Of a stretch of 64,000 nucleotides of DNA, positions 9,582 through 18,368 are shown piece after piece; position 1 is the first letter of the stretch, and each line of letters begins with the position of its first letter. The position numbers and the translations under genes were made by a program. Location of the stretch: NCBI GenBank assembly GCA_963801985.1, contig CAWDGV010000012.1, positions 124,001 to 188,000 on the forward strand. Direction: 5' to 3'. This stretch comes from JABDQZ01 sp963801985 (GTDB lineage Bacteria; Pseudomonadota; Gammaproteobacteria; Chromatiales; Chromatiaceae). The notes below the pieces were generated by a model that worked only from the letters and a program-made list of their open reading frames with translations, did not search any database and was not told the origin of the DNA.

Positions 9582-9749
9582 TTAGTTGGCTTTTTTTCTG
9601 CGTTCTGGTCCTTTGTAATCTCCCGCTCTATCATTCAGAGGCTCGTGCTCATCGGTTTCATATTCAACGCTATATTCATCGGAATCTTCAGAAAGGTGAT
9701 TAAACTCATTTAAGGAAGGGTATTGATCTGGTCTTTTAGAATGTCTCAT
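9582..9749 (-). CDS. small acidic protein with GPERR tail
   Basis: Unrecognised protein of 55 residues beginning MRHSKRPDQYPSL. The start at 9749 is chosen because AAGGAG lies seven bases upstream; a longer in-frame reading to 9878 lacks such a site. The middle is strongly acidic (Glu/Asp rich) and the end is basic: YKGPERRKKAN. GPERR-type basic endings recur in small proteobacterial proteins, but no function follows. No membrane segment. Confidence 0.55.
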   Translation of the reverse strand: MRHSKRPDQYPSLNEFNHLSEDSDEYSVEYETDEHEPLNDRAGDYKGPERRKKAN

Positions 9750-9948
9750 TTTTAACTCCTTACTACGTTGAAATATATTTTCCACGTTGTGTAGGGAATG
9801 ACTTGTCAGAAAACGACAATCACTTGGCAGAGCGTGCCAATCGTTCTGGCGGGTCTTAAAGGCTGCTTTTGGCATCACAGAATCTTGGACACATGAACAA
9901 CACCGGATAAGAGGCCCATCGAATTTAAAATGGGCTTAACATTATCCG

Positions 9949-10356
9949 TCAAACCGGTTCCTGATACTGCTTAACTACCTTAAAGTATTTAATGTCTTCG
10001 GATGTTAAATGTTCTTCGAACCACTTAACAACGTTATCGATCAAGTCAGGAAAAACACTCGCTTCATCAAGCATCGCCGATAGGGTGATACTGTTTAAAA
10101 TCTCTGATATTTCCTCATGCCCGGCTTTATGTTGTTTTAAGCCTCTGTATCCGTACTCTTCCAGTAATGCCTCTTCGAAATCGAAATGTTCCTCTATTGC
10201 TCTGGTGAAATTAATCAGGCAAGAAACTAACTCGTCAGAATCAGTCGATGACGTTTGAGCGGTAACTAACAGGTTTAACAGATGAATAATGTTTTTATGC
10301 TGAACATCAATCGTATCAATACCTGAAGTCAATTCACGGCTCCATTCAATCCCCAT
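9949..10356 (-). CDS. bacteriohemerythrin
   Basis: Single-domain hemerythrin of 135 residues, a four-helix bundle binding a diiron site that reversibly carries O2. All expected ligands are in place: H20, H57, E61 (EEHFDFEE), H76 and H80 (QHKAGHEE), H116 and D121 (EEHLTSED). The start MGIEWS is the usual bacteriohemerythrin start. A paralogue with the same ligand spacing lies at 61304-61723. Such proteins serve O2 delivery or sensing in microaerophiles and methanotrophs. It is probably monocistronic, facing a terminator-like hairpin at 10592. Confidence 0.92.
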   Translation of the reverse strand: MGIEWSRELTSGIDTIDVQHKNIIHLLNLLVTAQTSSTDSDELVSCLINFTRAIEEHFDFEEALLEEYGYRGLKQHKAGHEEISEILNSITLSAMLDEASVFPDLIDNVVKWFEEHLTSEDIKYFKVVKQYQEPV

Positions 10357-10591
10357 AAATTACGTATCCTAAACAACAAAAATAAGTATTTGCTAATTAT
10401 CTCATTTACCGGGTATTTTGTCCTGCGTTTACTTTCCAGCAGAAGTCATTCAGTACCATTATCTGGAACTTCAGCTATTGACGCAGACAAACAGAGAGGA
10501 GGCATGAAAAAAACCCAATTTATCAGGGGTTTTATTAATTTATCACTCACAAGCCAGTCCATTATTGAGGGGTGTCATACCAGGCAAAAAA

Positions 10592-10617
10592 AAAGCCTCA
10601 CAGGGCGGTGAGGCTTT
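10592..10617 (-). terminator. strong hairpin terminator, minus orientation
   Basis: AGCCTCAC (10594-10601) pairs perfectly with GTGAGGCT (10608-10615). On the minus strand the stem is followed by a T9 run. No minus-strand gene ends just upstream of it, so it may be a leftover of a lost gene. Confidence 0.6.
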
Positions 10618-10839
10618 GAAAATATATGAAATGGGTAACACGCCATGAATGTGCGTATCAATTAACAAATTAATAACAAGCAGTTGACTCGTCAATCAGT
10701 TAAAGAGCATGTAATTACGAAATTGTGATCCAATCGACATTTATCATATTAATACTTTATAAATATTTTTATGATTGATAACTGACAATGTAAATATTAT
10801 TTCCATTAGGCATGCTTCTTCCCATGATTTTGAGCAGAG

Positions 10840-11283
10840 GTGAGCCGGGATATGGATGGCATCATTGAATCGTTGTTTACACCCAATGAGATTGAATCTC
10901 TGAAACAGCGACCAAACCTATCTGATCATAGCCACTCCACATTTGTTAAATGGAGAACAGTGCTAACATCACAGACAATTGCAGGAGGCGGTACTATCAT
11001 CCTGCTAACCAATAAGTCAGGCCTAATGGCCGATCCTTTTGAGAACGTGGTCGAGTGGAATCAATCAATATGTGGACTTTGTTCATTTGGATGCGGCCTG
11101 GGAATTGGTGTCGACCATGAAGGTCATGCAGTAGTCGTCCGTGGAAATGGCAAACACCCAACTAATGCCGGTTGTAATTGTGTAAACAGTTTACGCGAGT
11201 ACAAAGCCCCCAATAATGAAAAGTATCCCGTTGAAAAGCGTAGGGACTTCAAACAGCCAGTTTTAAATGAAGCACGCTATTAA
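10840..11283 (+). pseudogene. truncated molybdopterin oxidoreductase, N-terminal 4Fe-4S stub
   Basis: A GTG-started reading frame of 147 residues. Residues ~70-125 form the N-terminal Fe-S module of the formate dehydrogenase/nitrate reductase family: CGLCSFGCGLGIGV, then VVVRGNGKHPTNAGCNC carrying the fourth Cys. Intact family members run 700-1000 residues with molybdopterin-binding domains. Here the frame stops at 11281, about 20 residues after the Fe-S site, and no continuation is seen in other frames before the Kazal gene. It therefore cannot bind the cofactor. Together with the cytochrome remnant and the OFA carrier it suggests loss of a formate-oxidising locus. Confidence 0.7.
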
Positions 11284-11456
11284 CGGACAGCAGTCATAGC
11301 GTCCGCTACCTTTTTGAGTCATTCAGGCTTTTGACGTAACTGTCTTTTTTCAGCCCAGTTTTTTCTAACTTGAGCATTTAAATTTAACCTATTTTTAAAG
11401 TATATCTATGACGTTAATTTAATTTATTAGGCATATTAATAAATGATTAACTGTCA

Positions 11457-11708
11457 TTAATTACATTCACCTGGGTTATAGCCCAAAACCTCAGCGTGAG
11501 AGCAGGCAGTGCAACCACTGCTGTATGTTTTACTGGAACCGTCTGCATGTAATCCGCAGACAGGATCATACTGCATGGTACACATTTGCGGTCTTTCTTC
11601 TGGGCAGTGTCGGGCAACTTCAATTATTGATTTATCAATCCTGCTTGATGCGCAACCCGAAATCAAAAGAAGAGATGCGACCAGGATAATTCCGAGGATT
11701 TTTTTCAT
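11457..11708 (-). CDS. Kazal-domain lipoprotein
   Basis: Predicted lipoprotein of 83 residues. The lipobox LISGC puts the acylated Cys at 19, after a Lys-rich start and hydrophobic run. The mature part has six further cysteines (C35, C43, C51, C66, C69, C82) in Kazal order, with YDPVCGLHADG and KTYSSGCTAC, the classic Kazal core. Kazal domains are serine protease inhibitors in eukaryotes; bacterial lipoprotein versions exist, but their targets are mostly unknown. An inhibitory role is inference. It is flanked by unrelated genes. Confidence 0.85.
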   Translation of the reverse strand: MKKILGIILVASLLLISGCASSRIDKSIIEVARHCPEERPQMCTMQYDPVCGLHADGSSKTYSSGCTACSHAEVLGYNPGECN

Positions 11709-11891
11709 TATTGACTACCTATATTGAATGTTACTTATCGCCGATCAATGTATGTGAAATTGTATTGGAAATACAAAAACATTATCTGTAAAGCCAATAT
11801 AACGACTACCTCGGGCGCAAATGATTGATAAATTTATTCAGGTTGCATTGAAATATGGCTTTGAATATTTTTAGTATAAAAAGTTATATTA

Positions 11892-12182
11892 TCACTCAGT
11901 ATCCGTACGCTCGATACTGCATTCATATGAGCCCATTTCAAATTCTCTACAAACCCATGGTCGATTTTCGTAGATAGTGCATAAGAATGTATCGCGATCC
12001 AAAGCAGCACACCAACCATCATCTAAACGATTCATGACTTCACCATGCCACTCATTGGTTGTTATGTATTCGTTAGGTACGCCGGTGTCAGAAATAATCA
12101 AAACCTCAAGTCGACAGCAGCGGGCTTGGCAATTTGCACAAGTTATTTTTTGTTCAGATGAATTTGTTACTTTAATAGTCAT
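11892..12182 (-). CDS. YkgJ-family cysteine-cluster protein
   Basis: Protein of 96 residues in the YkgJ/UPF0153 family, believed to bind zinc or an Fe-S cluster. The hallmark CANCQARCCR is at residues 15-24, followed by DGWCAALD and FLCTIYENRPWVCREFE, where CxIYxxRPxxCRxF is diagnostic. Length is near normal for the short members. No partner gene is adjacent and function is uncharacterised. Confidence 0.85.
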   Translation of the reverse strand: MTIKVTNSSEQKITCANCQARCCRLEVLIISDTGVPNEYITTNEWHGEVMNRLDDGWCAALDRDTFLCTIYENRPWVCREFEMGSYECSIERTDTE

Positions 12183-12350
12183 GAATATTTTCGTAATTAT
12201 TAATCACGAGAACAATAACCTAAACTGGCTATGAGCACTAAAACCATTCCTGTTTAGAAAAGGATGAATATAAAACAAGCAGTTATTAAATTTCGGGAGA
12301 AAAGAATTCGATTTTTTAGTTAAGAGGCATCTACTCGACTAAAGCAGAAG

Positions 12351-12495
12351 TCAATCACAATTCGTCAAAATAATAAGAAATTCTTCACCACCATAACGTG
12401 CTGCTAGGTCACCGGCACGATGTACATTTCCCTGAAGTACATTGGCTATTCTTACAAGACCAGATCCCTAACATGATTGCAGCTAATGTGAATAT
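12351..12495 (-). pseudogene. GGDEF-domain remnant
   Basis: The minus strand reads VRIANVLQGNVHRAGDL, then AARYGGEEFLIILTNCD and a stop at 12351. This is the active-site segment of a diguanylate cyclase (RxGD..AARYGGEEF). The expected preceding stretch (GHVRDLVL, from GHxxGDxVL) lies in a different frame at about 12465-12490, so a frameshift separates them. Nothing of the rest of the domain or a sensor remains. The opposing + strand open frame at 12398-12646 is a shadow. Confidence 0.7.
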
Positions 12496-12774
12496 AACAA
12501 TACGATTTTTCAGTGAAGATAATGGCCACACGGTGAGCAATAATCCTTGTTGTACCCTGGATAACCGTGTTCACAATGAAATCAATAAGCTGCTCCACTT
12601 TTTTTGTGAACTGCGAACTCGTAACGTAGAGAGTTTTATCAATTAACGGCAGTTTTTAATATTGCTTTAAATATTTTATGGGAGTTTTAAAACTCCCGGA
12701 CATGGAGGGTATACCTTGGAGCAACGGACCATTTACATGGGAGTTACGGATTCCAATAGCATCATGCTCCAGAC

Positions 12775-12812
12775 AAAAAAGGCCTACACCTAAAAAAAGA
12801 TGTAAGCCTTAT
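12775..12812 (-). terminator. terminator of the MYG1-like gene
   Basis: Imperfect stem AGGCCTACACCT / AGATGTAAGCCT, with a T6 run following on the minus strand, just past the stop of the gene ending at 12821. Confidence 0.6.
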
Positions 12813-12820
12813 GTGTGTCG

Positions 12821-13690
12821 CTAGTCGTCTAGCGCAAGGGTAGCCATTTTCATTACGCTTTCAAATGACTCGGCTCCAGCGATAAATAAACCGTTATGGC
12901 AAAACATAGCGTCATCGATACCAGTAGCGTCTTTTAAAGCATTATCTGATAAACCTCCCCAGGATTCCGGGAGCGATTTTTTATCTTCGAATGAACCGGG
13001 TTCTACTGGTACTGTTTGTATTCTCCATTGGCCGGTCTGAGATGGGTAAACCATATATAAGGCATCTTGTGATAAAGCATGAACCGTTCTTTTCCATGGT
13101 GTGAATTTTTCAAGGACGATGACTCTCGGGTCTTTTGCGTTTTCGATGGCTTTTGCCACGATTTCCTTTGCTTTAACGCCACCATTAGCAGAAACAATGA
13201 ATCTTTCCAGGATACGAGATGCTAAAGCAACCGCTTCATTGAAACACTCATCAAAGTCACCGTTTTCTTGCCAGGAGGGATTAAACATCGAAATGGTTTG
13301 GCTAAGACTAATACCTTCAGCTACGCCTTCAACATGACCGCAATCGATGGCATCAATGGTTGATACAATTCCAGTGTCAACTGCATTGGTTACATCCTGG
13401 TCGCCATGGCAAATTTCAAGGCCATATTTTTTCCAGATAAGACCAAAAGACGAGTAGGGGATACCGTTTTCACGCTGGCCGGCACCATCGCGTTGATGGT
13501 GGTCGAAGCGTCCTTTATCAGGATCGTACTGGCCGCCCACGTCAACAACAATGTCAGCCTTTGCAATAACGTCTAAATCTCTTGTGCGAATGAGATTAAA
13601 AGACGGAAATACTTTCTTTAACGCGGCAATACTGAATACATCATCTGCATGAAAGTTACCATTGTGTGTTGCTATTGTTATATCGCTCAT
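12821..13690 (-). CDS. MYG1 / UPF0160 family metal-dependent exonuclease
   Basis: Protein of 289 residues in the MYG1 family (DHH-like superfamily), normal length for bacterial members. The N-terminal metal motif ATHNGNFHADDVFS (family T-H-x-G-x-F-H-x-D-D) begins at residue 7. DVGGQYDP and GRFDHHQRDG (DHH-like motif) follow near residues 51-67, with TIDAIDCGH near 115. Eukaryotic MYG1 is a 3'-5' RNA exonuclease; the bacterial role is not established. It is followed by its own terminator and appears monocistronic. Confidence 0.9.
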   Translation of the reverse strand: MSDITIATHNGNFHADDVFSIAALKKVFPSFNLIRTRDLDVIAKADIVVDVGGQYDPDKGRFDHHQRDGAGQRENGIPYSSFGLIWKKYGLEICHGDQDVTNAVDTGIVSTIDAIDCGHVEGVAEGISLSQTISMFNPSWQENGDFDECFNEAVALASRILERFIVSANGGVKAKEIVAKAIENAKDPRVIVLEKFTPWKRTVHALSQDALYMVYPSQTGQWRIQTVPVEPGSFEDKKSLPESWGGLSDNALKDATGIDDAMFCHNGLFIAGAESFESVMKMATLALDD

Positions 13691-13834
13691 TTCTTTTGTG
13701 CCATGTTTAAGTCGGTTAAATAAGGATGCGGCAAAAATATTGTCTCGTAATCGTTGGGCATCGTTTAGTTGCCCAATAATGCATCAACTATTTGATCTTG
13801 AAGGAAAATCCCGATGCATAGAGCTGCGGACTGT

Positions 13835-14065
13835 AATACTTTTACCAGGCATTAAAAAAGCCCCACATTGCCGTGGGGCCTTCTTAAATATGGCTCCCCG
13901 AGCTGGGCTCGAACCAGGGACAAACGGATTAACAGTAAGATAAACCCGTCGGGTAAGACCTAAAAAGTGTCAGAATTGTAACGTTTTTCCTGATGGGTGT
14001 CCCAGCTGTCATTTCGAACCGAACTTTATTACCGAAAAATCCCGCCGAACTTGGCCGAAACTTTC
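13835..14065 (-). repeat. tRNA-Asn 3'-half repeat, copy A
   Basis: Read on the minus strand this block carries CTGTTAATCCGT (anticodon loop GTT at 13931-13933 and 3' anticodon stem). A T-arm GGTTCGAGCC, acceptor strand CTCGGGGA and GCCA end at 13891 follow. Then comes a terminator hairpin GCCCCAC/GTGGGGC with T6. The 5' half of the tRNA is missing: upstream of the anticodon loop lies unrelated sequence. That upstream sequence (through 14065) is shared with copy C, as is the sequence beyond the terminator (aatacttttaccaggc). The block cannot encode a working tRNA. Best reading: an attachment-site scar at a tRNA-Asn gene, or a tRNA-derived repeat. Confidence 0.7.
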
Positions 14066-14408
14066 AGGGCAAAACCAAAAACCGTCATCCGGGCATTCAC
14101 ATTGATTTAGTCAGAATCTGCGAAGTAGACATTCCACGATCTGATTTTTTAAAAAAACAATATTTATCTGGCTATTACTTGCAGAAGGGGTATCGTGTTA
14201 ATTCCTGAGTGTATTACTTGGTTATTTTAATCAAGCTTTACAGCAGGGGGCATTAAATGATTCAACAAAACCTATCTTATAGCGATACAGCTTGCTCACT
14301 ATAGTTTTTCCAGACTCATTCCAACCCGCCATAACTCTGCCAATATTTCAACCTGCTCCATGGGGAAAATACACAGAGCTTCTTACTTAAGTTACAAAGG
14401 ACAATCAT

Positions 14409-14783
14409 ATGTCAAAGACAATAAATAACGCTCTATTCACATCAGGATCTTCGGACGAATCTATCAGTCTTCGCCTGACTGAACTCAATGATCAACATTG
14501 GAGTCGAAGCAAATCAACAAAACTGGCCACAAAGGAAGGATTAACGATAAATAATGGACACTGGGATGTGATCCAGTATTTACGCAGTTACTATCTTGAA
14601 TTTGGCCTGCCACGATTTGCAAGGACAACAGCAAGGTCTCTCAACCAGCAATTCGCCATACAAGGCGGAAGCAAGTATCTACGAAGTCTGTTTAATGAAG
14701 GACCAGTCAGTCAAGGTAGTCGTTTAGCGAATTTGCCTATACCAGATAATGCATACGATTCGTCGTATGGAACAAATTATTAA
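14409..14783 (+). CDS. DsrC/TusE-like protein lacking cysteines
   Basis: Protein of 124 residues of the DsrC/TusE fold family. The match rests on GHWDVIQYLRSYYLEFGLP (helix-turn region), SKYLRSLFNEGPVSQGSRLANLP and a C-terminal arm. True DsrC carries two redox cysteines, one in the 'QAxCRxAG' region and one penultimate at the tail. Here the first position reads SQGSRLANLP, the tail ends YDSSYGTNY, and the protein contains no Cys at all. It therefore cannot carry persulfide or trisulfide. Cys-less DsrC homologues have been proposed as regulatory (RspA-like). Neighbouring genes are DUF1488 and katG. Confidence 0.8.
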   Translation: MSKTINNALFTSGSSDESISLRLTELNDQHWSRSKSTKLATKEGLTINNGHWDVIQYLRSYYLEFGLPRFARTTARSLNQQFAIQGGSKYLRSLFNEGPVSQGSRLANLPIPDNAYDSSYGTNY

Positions 14784-14870
14784 TATATATCCAATAAAAT
14801 AGCTAGGATTTTATATCGTGATAATACTAACGAAAAACACGACTTTTTCGATGAACCGTGGTAACAAACA

Positions 14871-15140
14871 ATGACATTAAGTTTTCCAAATCCAAACCGA
14901 ATTTTTGATGCTGATACCAGTCGTATCCTGTTTTGGGGATACGATAATATTATGGAAGTTTCATTTTATTTAGAATCAAATGCGCTTGAAAAGTTTAATT
15001 CTGAGAAAACCAAAACAGAATCTGGATTTCTTAAGATATTCGATACAGTTCGAAACCAAATTTATGAGGCGGCTGATAAAGTCTATGCTCGTGTTGGCAA
15101 AGGCAACCACGCTTGCATATTATCAAGCAAAGACCTTTAA
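14871..15140 (+). CDS. DUF1488 family protein
   Basis: Small protein of 89 residues matching DUF1488: starts TLSFPNPNRIFDADTSRILFWGYD, then MEVSFYLE, then a C-terminal helix IYEAADKVYARVGKG, as in the family. Function unknown; such genes are scattered in sulfur-oxidising and related proteobacteria. It lies 87 bp after the DsrC-like gene on the same strand and is followed by two hairpins, so the two may form a short unit. Confidence 0.8.
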   Translation: MTLSFPNPNRIFDADTSRILFWGYDNIMEVSFYLESNALEKFNSEKTKTESGFLKIFDTVRNQIYEAADKVYARVGKGNHACILSSKDL

Positions 15141-15150
15141 AAATCTTAAA

Positions 15151-15185
15151 GTGTTAGCGATAGATGTCGGCTAACACCTGCTTTT
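15151..15185 (+). terminator. hairpin after DUF1488 gene
   Basis: GTGTTAGC (15151-15158) pairs with GCTAACAC (15170-15177), then CTGCTTTTATT. Confidence 0.5.
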
Positions 15186-15223
15186 ATTCGGCAACGAATG
15201 AAGCAGATCACATAAGTAAATCC

Positions 15224-15253
15224 AACGCCAGAATTTAAATGGCGTTTTTTTTT
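15224..15253 (+). terminator. rho-independent terminator
   Basis: AACGCCA (15224-15230) pairs with TGGCGTT (15240-15246), followed by a continuous T run to 15253. It separates the DUF1488 unit from katG. Confidence 0.75.
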
Positions 15254-15433
15254 GAACGTTCTAAACAAGATAATTGATAATGCTGATCAAGCATTCGACA
15301 ATTAATAGTCAATTCCACTCGAAATCATCAATTTAAACGATTTTAACTATTATCTGGTCACGCCTACACTTCTTATTAACAGCGGTAAAAGTATCAACAC
15401 CGCCCAAAATTAATCCAGAAAAGGAGATACACA

Positions 15434-17590
15434 ATGTCAGAAGGTAAATGTCCAGTAATGCACGGCGGCGCCACAGAGACCGGTATGTCAAATATGGAAT
15501 GGTGGCCCAAGGCCCTGAATCTCGATATTTTGCATCAGCACGATAGCAAGACCAATCCATTTGGTGCGGACTTTAACTATCGTGAAGAGCTCGAGAAACT
15601 TGATGTGGATGCACTTAAAAAAGATTTGCATGCCCTGATGACCGACAGCCAGGAATGGTGGCCTGCAGATTGGGGGCACTATGGCGGCCTGATGATCCGC
15701 ATGTCCTGGCATGCGGCTGGTTCCTATCGTATCGCTGATGGTCGTGGTGGTGCCGGCACAGGTAACCAGCGTTTTGCTCCTCTCAATTCCTGGCCCGACA
15801 ACGTCAATCTGGATAAGGCACGTCGTCTGCTCTGGCCCATTAAAAAGAAATATGGCAACAAAGTTAGCTGGGCTGATTTGATCGCCTATGCAGGCACCAT
15901 TGCCTATGAATCCATGGGGTTGAAAACTTTTGGCTTCGCATTTGGACGTGAAGATATCTGGCATCCGGAAAAGGACACCTACTGGGGTTCGGAGAAGGAA
16001 TGGCTGGCGCCCAGCGGTAGCGAAGGCAGCCGATACTCGGGTGAACGAGACCTGGAAAACCCACTGGCTGCTGTAATGATGGGACTGATCTACGTCAATC
16101 CCGAAGGTGTTGATGGTAATCCTGATCCACTGAAAACAGCGCATGATGTACGTGTCACTTTCGAACGCATGGCAATGAACGACGAGGAAACTGTTGCCCT
16201 AACTGTTGGCGGCCATACGGTGGGCAAATGCCATGGTAATGGCGATGCCGGTCTGCTCGGCCCGGCTCCCGAGGGTGCGGAGCTTGAAGACCAGGGGTTC
16301 GGCTGGATGAACAAGACCAAGCGTGGTATTGGTCGTGACACCGTGTCCAGTGGTATTGAGGGTGCATGGACAACGAACCCAACCCAGTGGGACAACGGTT
16401 ATTTACACTTGCTCCTCAATTATGACTGGGAGTTAAAGAAAAGCCCGGCCGGAGCGTGGCAGTGGGAACCAATTGATATCAAGGAAGAAGACAAACCAGT
16501 TGATGTCGAAGACCTCTCGACCCGCTACAATCCGATCATGACCGATGCCGACATGGCCATGAAGATGGACCCGGAATACCGCAAGATTTCCGAGCGCTTC
16601 TACAAAGACCCCGAATACTTCTCTGAAGTATTTGCACGGGCATGGTTCAAACTGACACACCGTGACATGGGGCCTAAAGCCCGTTATATCGGACCGGATG
16701 TGCCACAGGAAGAGCTGATCTGGCAAGACCCTGTGCCTGCCGGTAGCACTGACTACGATATCCAGGCTGTAAAGGACAAAATTGCAGCCAGCGGCCTGAG
16801 CGTCAGCGAAATGGTTTCCACCGCCTGGGACAGCGCCCGAACTTTCCGTGGTTCAGACAAGCGCGGTGGTGCCAACGGGGCACGCATCCGCCTGGCCCCG
16901 CAGAAGGACTGGGAAGGCAACGAGCCAGAGCGTCTGACCAAAGTGCTTGCAGTACTTGAAGGCATCGCAGCTGAAACCGGTGCAAGTGTGGCTGATGTCA
17001 TTGTGCTGGCGGGTAACGTCGGTGTCGAACAGGCTGCCAAGGCTGCAGGTATTGATGTTAGCGTGCCTTTCTCGCCTGGACGTGGTGATGCCACAGATGA
17101 GATGACCGACGCAGCTTCTTTCGAAGTGCTGGAGCCTATTCATGACGGCTACCGCAACTGGCTCAAGAAAGACTATGTTGTCAGCGCAGAAGAACTGATG
17201 CTTGACCGTACACAGCTAATGGGACTGAGCGCCCATGAGATGACGGCACTGGTTGGTGGTATGCGTGTGCTTGGTACTAACCACGGTGGTAGCCAGCATG
17301 GTGTGTTCACTGATCGTGAGGGTGCGTTGTCGAACGATTTCTTTGTCAACCTGACGGACATGAACTATACGTGGAGGCCGACCGGTGAAAACCTGTATGA
17401 AATTCGTGACCGAAAAACAGACGAACTGAAGTGGACAGCGACACGCGTTGACCTGGTATTTGGGTCTAACTCAATCCTGCGTGCCTATGCTGAGGTTTAC
17501 GCACAGGATGACAACAGGGAAAAGTTTGTTCAGGACTTCGTAGCAGCCTGGACGAAAGTCATGAATGCTGATCGATTCGATATTCAATAA
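15434..17590 (+). CDS. katG: catalase-peroxidase
   Basis: Heme enzyme of 718 residues, the normal KatG size, with fused N- and C-terminal peroxidase-like halves. The distal site R89, W92, H93 sits in MIRMSWHAAGSYR, and the proximal heme His in VALTVGGHTVGKCHG. The residues forming the Met-Tyr-Trp adduct are recognisable: Trp in MSWHAAG, Tyr in GLIYVNPEG, Met in ERMAMNDE. It detoxifies H2O2 by catalase and peroxidase routes. An AAGGAG Shine-Dalgarno lies nine bases before ATG. No oxyR is adjacent. A long A/T-cored terminator follows. Base composition is more G/C-rich than nearby genes, as for many highly expressed genes. Confidence 0.97.
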   Translation: MSEGKCPVMHGGATETGMSNMEWWPKALNLDILHQHDSKTNPFGADFNYREELEKLDVDALKKDLHALMTDSQEWWPADWGHYGGLMIRMSWHAAGSYRIADGRGGAGTGNQRFAPLNSWPDNVNLDKARRLLWPIKKKYGNKVSWADLIAYAGTIAYESMGLKTFGFAFGREDIWHPEKDTYWGSEKEWLAPSGSEGSRYSGERDLENPLAAVMMGLIYVNPEGVDGNPDPLKTAHDVRVTFERMAMNDEETVALTVGGHTVGKCHGNGDAGLLGPAPEGAELEDQGFGWMNKTKRGIGRDTVSSGIEGAWTTNPTQWDNGYLHLLLNYDWELKKSPAGAWQWEPIDIKEEDKPVDVEDLSTRYNPIMTDADMAMKMDPEYRKISERFYKDPEYFSEVFARAWFKLTHRDMGPKARYIGPDVPQEELIWQDPVPAGSTDYDIQAVKDKIAASGLSVSEMVSTAWDSARTFRGSDKRGGANGARIRLAPQKDWEGNEPERLTKVLAVLEGIAAETGASVADVIVLAGNVGVEQAAKAAGIDVSVPFSPGRGDATDEMTDAASFEVLEPIHDGYRNWLKKDYVVSAEELMLDRTQLMGLSAHEMTALVGGMRVLGTNHGGSQHGVFTDREGALSNDFFVNLTDMNYTWRPTGENLYEIRDRKTDELKWTATRVDLVFGSNSILRAYAEVYAQDDNREKFVQDFVAAWTKVMNADRFDIQ

Positions 17591-17600
17591 CGCACAAACA

Positions 17601-17640
17601 AGGACGGCGTTTTAAAATTCTTTAAAGCGCTGTCCTTATT
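17601..17640 (+). terminator. katG terminator
   Basis: Long stem-loop AAGGACGGCGTTTTAAA / TTTAAAGCGCTGTCCTT with an ATTC loop, ending in CCTTATTT, immediately after the katG stop. Confidence 0.75.
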
Positions 17641-17765
17641 TACATAAGGACCGTAGTGGACTGATAGCAGAAATCGATCAGATTCAGCTAATTTGCGCTT
17701 AAAGACTGAATGACAAAAACAGCTCCAGACTGTGTGAAAAATCCTCTATATAATTAATGATGCTT

Positions 17766-17830
17766 ACTCACTGTGGCGGTTTTCAATGAGCCGATTCCCG
17801 TCGGGATAATGCGCAAGCGATCCAGTGAGT
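17766..17830 (+). ncRNA. candidate structured leader RNA upstream of HPF-like gene
   Basis: ACTCACTG (17766-17773) pairs exactly with CAGTGAGT (17823-17830), closing a 65-nt domain. Inside are a small hairpin TCCC-GTC-GGGA (17796-17806), a possible GC-GCAA-GC tetraloop hairpin (17811-17818) and GGC...GCC (17775-17792). It lies 150 nt before the HPF-like gene. It matches no riboswitch class I know. Structure by eye only. Confidence 0.3.
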
Positions 17831-17979
17831 CTGCCGTGAGATTGTGTGGATACTATCCTGATCAGGATGGTTCATAAATAAGCATTCGATATTTTCGATA
17901 CATTCTGGGTATTTTTCTGATTTTTACTTCCCAAACTATCTTTAAGCTCTTTATAGCTTTTATATTCAAGGAGCAATTA

Positions 17980-18354
17980 ATGAAAATCGATATTCAGGCA
18001 AGAGATTTTTCTCTGACAGACTCGGTTCTGGTCTTTATCAAAGAACGCATAAATTTCACTTTAAGCAGTCATTTTGATCAAATCCAGCGAATTACTATTC
18101 GTCTCAGCGATGTTAATGGACCGCGAGCAGGGATTGATAAGCGTTGCAACGTGAAAATTTTATTACCCCGGATGAAAGAAATCATCATAGATGATGTTAA
18201 GGCCGACATTTATGTCGCTATCTTCAGAGCGATCGAGCGCGCAAGTCTTACAGTCAATCGCAGACTGGCACGATTACAAGATAAAAAAAGAAAACTTTAT
18301 GTCCCTCACAAGACGCCATATGAATTAATCATGAATAGTCGTGTTGTTTACTAA
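17980..18354 (+). CDS. HPF/RaiA-like ribosome-associated protein
   Basis: Protein of 124 residues with the beta-alpha-beta-beta-beta-alpha fold order of HPF/RaiA (sigma-54 modulation family). It starts MKIDIQARDFSLTDSVLVFIKERI, continues QRITIRLSDVNGPRAGIDKRCNVKILL, and has a second helix DIYVAIFRAIERASLTVNRRLAR. Known members bind the 30S decoding region and hibernate or protect ribosomes in stress. The C-terminal extension KTPYELIMNSRVVY is not part of short HPF. AAGGAG precedes the start. A short 30-codon frame follows 14 bp later. A remnant of a second copy appears at 48639. Confidence 0.85.
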   Translation: MKIDIQARDFSLTDSVLVFIKERINFTLSSHFDQIQRITIRLSDVNGPRAGIDKRCNVKILLPRMKEIIIDDVKADIYVAIFRAIERASLTVNRRLARLQDKKRKLYVPHKTPYELIMNSRVVY

Positions 18355-18368
18355 CAGGAGATCAACAA

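Noticed and set aside
10390..10611. 73-residue plus-strand frame
   Set aside because: Runs into the terminator hairpin at 10592; no motif, poor start.
12398..12646. 82-residue plus-strand frame
   Set aside because: Lies antisense to the GGDEF remnant; no family features and no ribosome site.
13891..13940. Complete tRNA-Asn gene
   Set aside because: Only the 3' half from the anticodon loop is present; no D-arm or 5' acceptor strand upstream.
13662..13943. 93-residue plus-strand frame ending in the tRNA-like block
   Set aside because: Antisense to the MYG1-like gene start and to tRNA-derived sequence; a shadow.
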